The notes under the pieces were generated by a model. The model ran no database searches. It saw nothing but the letters and a program-made list of their open reading frames with translations, and was not told where the DNA came from. Below are positions 61,472 through 64,000 of a DNA stretch of 64,000 nucleotides, piece by piece. A program made the translations under genes and the position numbers. Positions within the stretch are counted from its first letter, which is position 1. Every line of letters starts with the position of its first letter. The DNA comes from Clostridium sp. AT4 (GTDB lineage Bacteria > Bacillota > Clostridia > Lachnospirales > Lachnospiraceae): assembly GCF_001517625.2 (NCBI RefSeq), contig NZ_LN999828.1, positions 512,303 through 576,302 on the forward strand. The letters are read 5' to 3'.

Positions 61472-62323
61472 ATGAAATTAAATACCGGTATGCGCTGCCA
61501 TGACCTGTGTGAAAAAATGGAGATGGAAAAGGTGTTCCAGCTGGCAAAGGAAAATGGAGTGCACCAGATCCAGCTTGCTTTTGCTAAATCCATCAGCAAT
61601 TATGACTTTACCACCGGTCATTACAACCCTGGATTTGCCCGCTACATTAAAGAACAGCTGGATAAAAACGAGATCCATGTGGCTGTTCTCGGCTGCTATA
61701 TTAACCCTACTAACCCTGTAGAAGAGCTGCGCAAAAAAGAGGTAGCCCGGTTTATTGAACATTTAAAATATGCCCGCATCATCGGAGCAGATATGGTAGG
61801 AACAGAAACCGGCCGTCTGTCCTCGGATTTTCGTGTGACTCCTGAAACGTATTCAGAGGACGGTTATCAGCTTCTGTTAAAGAGCATGAGAGAGATTGTC
61901 TCTGCTGCTGAGAAGTTGGGAGTGATCGTAGGAGTAGAGGGCGTGTTCGACCATACCCTTTACAGTCCGGCGCGGATGAAGCGATTTTTGGATGACATTG
62001 ATTCCCCGAACGTAGAGGTAATTTTAGACAGTGTGAACCTGATCCATCCGGATGAGGTGGCACCTGAGGCTCAGGAAAGAGTCGTTCGCCAGGCTTTTGA
62101 GTATTACGGCGACCGGATCAGCGCCCTTCATGTGAAGGACTTTGTGTTTGATGGCCAGAATCAGCTGTTTAGGCACGTTGGCGAGGGCCTGTTCTGCTAT
62201 GAGCCTCTGATGAAGCTCATTAAGGAGAAAAAAACTCATATCCCGGTGCTGCTTGAAAACTCCAGCAGAGAACGTTTCCACAGCGATGTGGCCTTCCTGC
62301 AGGAGATTTATGACCGGGCATAA
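61472..62323 (+). CDS. Sugar phosphate isomerase/epimerase-like TIM barrel
   Basis: A 283-residue AP endonuclease 2-like TIM barrel (MKLNTGMRCHDLCEKMEMEK; GVEGVFDHTLYS; VILDSVNLIHPDE; ISALHVKDFVF), with metal-binding Glu, Asp and His residues in these segments. AAGGAGG lies 7 nt before ATG and the gap to folT is 14 nt, so it shares the THF-controlled transcript. Whether it acts on a folate-related compound or a sugar is unknown. Confidence 0.85.
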   Translation: MKLNTGMRCHDLCEKMEMEKVFQLAKENGVHQIQLAFAKSISNYDFTTGHYNPGFARYIKEQLDKNEIHVAVLGCYINPTNPVEELRKKEVARFIEHLKYARIIGADMVGTETGRLSSDFRVTPETYSEDGYQLLLKSMREIVSAAEKLGVIVGVEGVFDHTLYSPARMKRFLDDIDSPNVEVILDSVNLIHPDEVAPEAQERVVRQAFEYYGDRISALHVKDFVFDGQNQLFRHVGEGLFCYEPLMKLIKEKKTHIPVLLENSSRERFHSDVAFLQEIYDRA

Positions 62324-62348
62324 TAAAAAGAATAGAAACAGACGGATG

Positions 62349-62398
62349 ATCCCGGACAATTCTGCGCGCTGGAAAGGGCAGAGTTGGCCGGGATTTTT
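62349..62398 (+). terminator. Terminator of the folT operon
   Basis: ATCCCGG (62349-62355) pairs with CCGGGAT (62388-62394), with internal CAA/TTG and CTGC/GCAG pairs, then TTTT. It abuts the convergent flippase gene. Confidence 0.8.
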
Positions 62399-63978
62399 CA
62401 CTTCTTTTTGTGAAACAACACCAGCATCCCTCCATACACCAGGCTGATAAAGCCGATCTGCACGGCAGCATTCAGAAAAACAGGAAGGGAGGACAGAGCG
62501 GGAATAAAAGCGCATAAGGCGAAATTGATTCCAAACGCGATCAAAAGAATCAGCACCGGTTTTACAACCATGGAAAAAACGTCCCAGCCAATAGGGGCGA
62601 TGCGGTTAAGGCTTAAGCAGCACATAAGAGCCAGAGCCAGTTCGCTTGCCAGAAGCCCCCATAGATATCCCCGGATTCCAAAGGCGGGAATGGCAAAGAG
62701 GACAAAGAGCAGTCGAAGAATCATGGCGGCTACATTCTGGAAAAAAGTGGATGAGGTTTTTCCGAGGCCGTTCTGTATGCTTCCCAGCGTGGTTGCAAGG
62801 TACATAAAGGGGCAGAGCCAGCAGAGGGTGGTGATAAAGGCTCCGGCCTGCTGGTTGTGAAACAGGCTGGTTCCCAGCGTATTGCCAAAGCGGGTAAAAA
62901 TGCCGATGCACAGGATTCCCATATAGCAGCTGCAGCGGATGGAAAGCGCCAGCATGGAAGAGATGCGCTCCTTATTTCCGCGCGACTGGGCTTCTGCCGC
63001 TGAGGGGAGCAGCAAAACTGCCATGGAATTTGTGATGGCAGAGGGAAAGAAGATAAAGGGCATGGCCATGCTAGTCAGGACGCCGTAAAGGGACAGGGCC
63101 TGGGGATCTGAAAGGCCAAATGCGGTTAAACGGTCCGGGATCCAGATGGCCTCCGCACTTCCAAGGATATTTAATACAAGACGGTTTCCCATCAGGGGCA
63201 GAGCCAGGATTAAAAGAGAGGACAGTACCTGAAAAAAGGAGTGTTCCGTCCCAAAGGAGTGTTCCGTCTCGGGGGAAGACGGATAAGGATCCTGTGACAA
63301 AGGGGGAAGATTCTGGAATCCTGGAGCAGGACGTTTTTCAGACCGGGGCGGAAATGCTCCCAGACACATAAGGGTAAAGAGAGCAGAGGCCATTTCACCA
63401 GCCAGATGGCCGTAAAAAGCCAGATCTACCGTAACAGGCCGGCCTTTTTCTGTCCAAACACAGACGATCAGCCACACAGTCACCATGCGTATTCCCTGTT
63501 CAGCCACCTGGGAAAGAGCAGGAACCCTTGTTTTCTGCATTCCATAATAGTATCCGTTAATACAGGCGTGAAGGGCGCAGAAAGGAACGGACAGAGCGAT
63601 AACAGGAAGAAATGGAGCACATCGGGGCTCTAAAAGCACATACCGGGCCAGGGGAGTGCGGAAGGAAGTGATGAGCCAGGCTAAGAGGACAGAAAGGCTT
63701 AGAGATACGGACAGGGCAGCCATAAGAGCCTTTTTGCCCTGAGATTGACGGGCAGCCACATATTGGCTTAGTGCGGTCTGGAGGGAACCGGCGCAGAGTG
63801 CAAAGCAGATGCCAAAAAGCGGGTGTACCATCTGATAAAGTCCCAGACCTTCCGCCCCAATGGTCCGGGAGAGATAGATCCGGTAGAAGAATCCCAGAAT
63901 CCGGCAGATCAGGCCGGTAAAGGTCAGAAGAAGGGTGCCGGTAAGAAAGGCTTTTTTGCGGGGAGTCAGCTGGAACAT
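62398..63978 (-). CDS. Oligosaccharide flippase family protein (SpoVB/MurJ-like)
   Basis: A 526-residue integral membrane protein with about 12-14 helices and the family start (AFLTGTLLLTFTGLICRILG, FFYRIYLSRTIGAEGLGLYQ). A hydrophilic loop (about 210-248) is enlarged and contains a tandem EHSFGTEHSF. GGAGG lies upstream of the ATG. SpoVB and MurJ relatives flip lipid-linked precursors for cortex or cell-wall synthesis; here a SpoVB-type role fits a sporulating host. Confidence 0.87.
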   Translation of the reverse strand: MFQLTPRKKAFLTGTLLLTFTGLICRILGFFYRIYLSRTIGAEGLGLYQMVHPLFGICFALCAGSLQTALSQYVAARQSQGKKALMAALSVSLSLSVLLAWLITSFRTPLARYVLLEPRCAPFLPVIALSVPFCALHACINGYYYGMQKTRVPALSQVAEQGIRMVTVWLIVCVWTEKGRPVTVDLAFYGHLAGEMASALFTLMCLGAFPPRSEKRPAPGFQNLPPLSQDPYPSSPETEHSFGTEHSFFQVLSSLLILALPLMGNRLVLNILGSAEAIWIPDRLTAFGLSDPQALSLYGVLTSMAMPFIFFPSAITNSMAVLLLPSAAEAQSRGNKERISSMLALSIRCSCYMGILCIGIFTRFGNTLGTSLFHNQQAGAFITTLCWLCPFMYLATTLGSIQNGLGKTSSTFFQNVAAMILRLLFVLFAIPAFGIRGYLWGLLASELALALMCCLSLNRIAPIGWDVFSMVVKPVLILLIAFGINFALCAFIPALSSLPVFLNAAVQIGFISLVYGGMLVLFHKKK

Positions 63979-64000
63979 GGTCGGGGCCTCCGAAACCGGA

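Overview
The window looks like a chromosome segment of a Gram-positive, spore-forming anaerobe of the Clostridia, most likely a Lachnospiraceae-type gut bacterium. The evidence is spo0A and spoIVB next to recN and argR, a THF riboswitch on folT, a class B sortase with CnaB-type surface domains, strong AGGAGG ribosome binding sites with frequent GTG/TTG starts, and mid-range GC. Species assignment is inference; no database search was possible.

Layout. (1) 1-8008: the end of a giant surface protein that carries CnaB-like repeats and, in the same reading frame, a class B sortase domain. (2) 8009-10105: a candidate structured RNA leader and the highly codon-biased pair NifU-like scaffold / GGGtGRT protein. 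(3) 10192-22008: a housekeeping run asp23-like, nusB-xseA-xseB-ispA-dxs-tlyA-nadK-argR-recN-spoIVB and spo0A with its own promoter and leader. (4) 22030-32618: glgA, DUF212, maf, HAD phosphatase, a parvulin-like lipoprotein, an rtcB operon on the minus strand with a tiny Cys-rich partner, a cell-wall-binding protein, secG-rnr-smpB. (5) 32622-33213: a MATE gene remnant and two identical tRNA-Glu genes.

(6) 33397-48156: a 14.76 kb element integrated at the 3' end of ssrA (tmRNA), bounded by 80-bp direct repeats with one mismatch. It has a tyrosine integrase at the left end, arm-type repeats at both ends, a CI-like repressor with operators and a divergent early promoter, a replication-initiator-like protein plus DnaC-like loader, a frameshifted Bro-N gene, a run of small ORFs, and a 1001-residue tail tape measure protein. 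No terminase, portal, capsid or other recognisable tail gene is present, so it is either a decayed prophage or a phage satellite. Just inside each end lies a type I toxin-antitoxin locus encoding a 28-30 residue membrane peptide, with convergent promoters and an antisense RNA. In both loci the toxin and antitoxin RNAs share a similar 5' leader because the promoter-leader segments form inverted repeats. Between the left toxin and a Uma2 nuclease gene is a roughly 600-nt gene-free stretch packed with hairpins whose G-U pairs indicate a plus-strand RNA. It resembles the large ornate phage-associated RNAs (ROOL/GOLLD class), but I cannot confirm a family.

(7) 48132-51100: intact tmRNA with its promoter, then a complete IS1380-family insertion (TTAAA target duplication) that separates a promoter from a four-gene ABC-2 transporter operon. 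(8) 55177-64000: two tRNA-Leu genes, an apparently membrane-tethered MerR regulator with a dyad in a 19-bp promoter spacer, a 39-residue peptide gene, a YesM/YesN two-component pair, an HPr-like protein lacking the catalytic His, a THF riboswitch-folT-TIM barrel unit, and a SpoVB-like flippase.

The strongest candidates for new biology are the large structured RNA in the ssrA element, the paired toxin-antitoxin loci with mirrored leaders, the tape-measure-only element itself, and the adhesin-sortase fusion.
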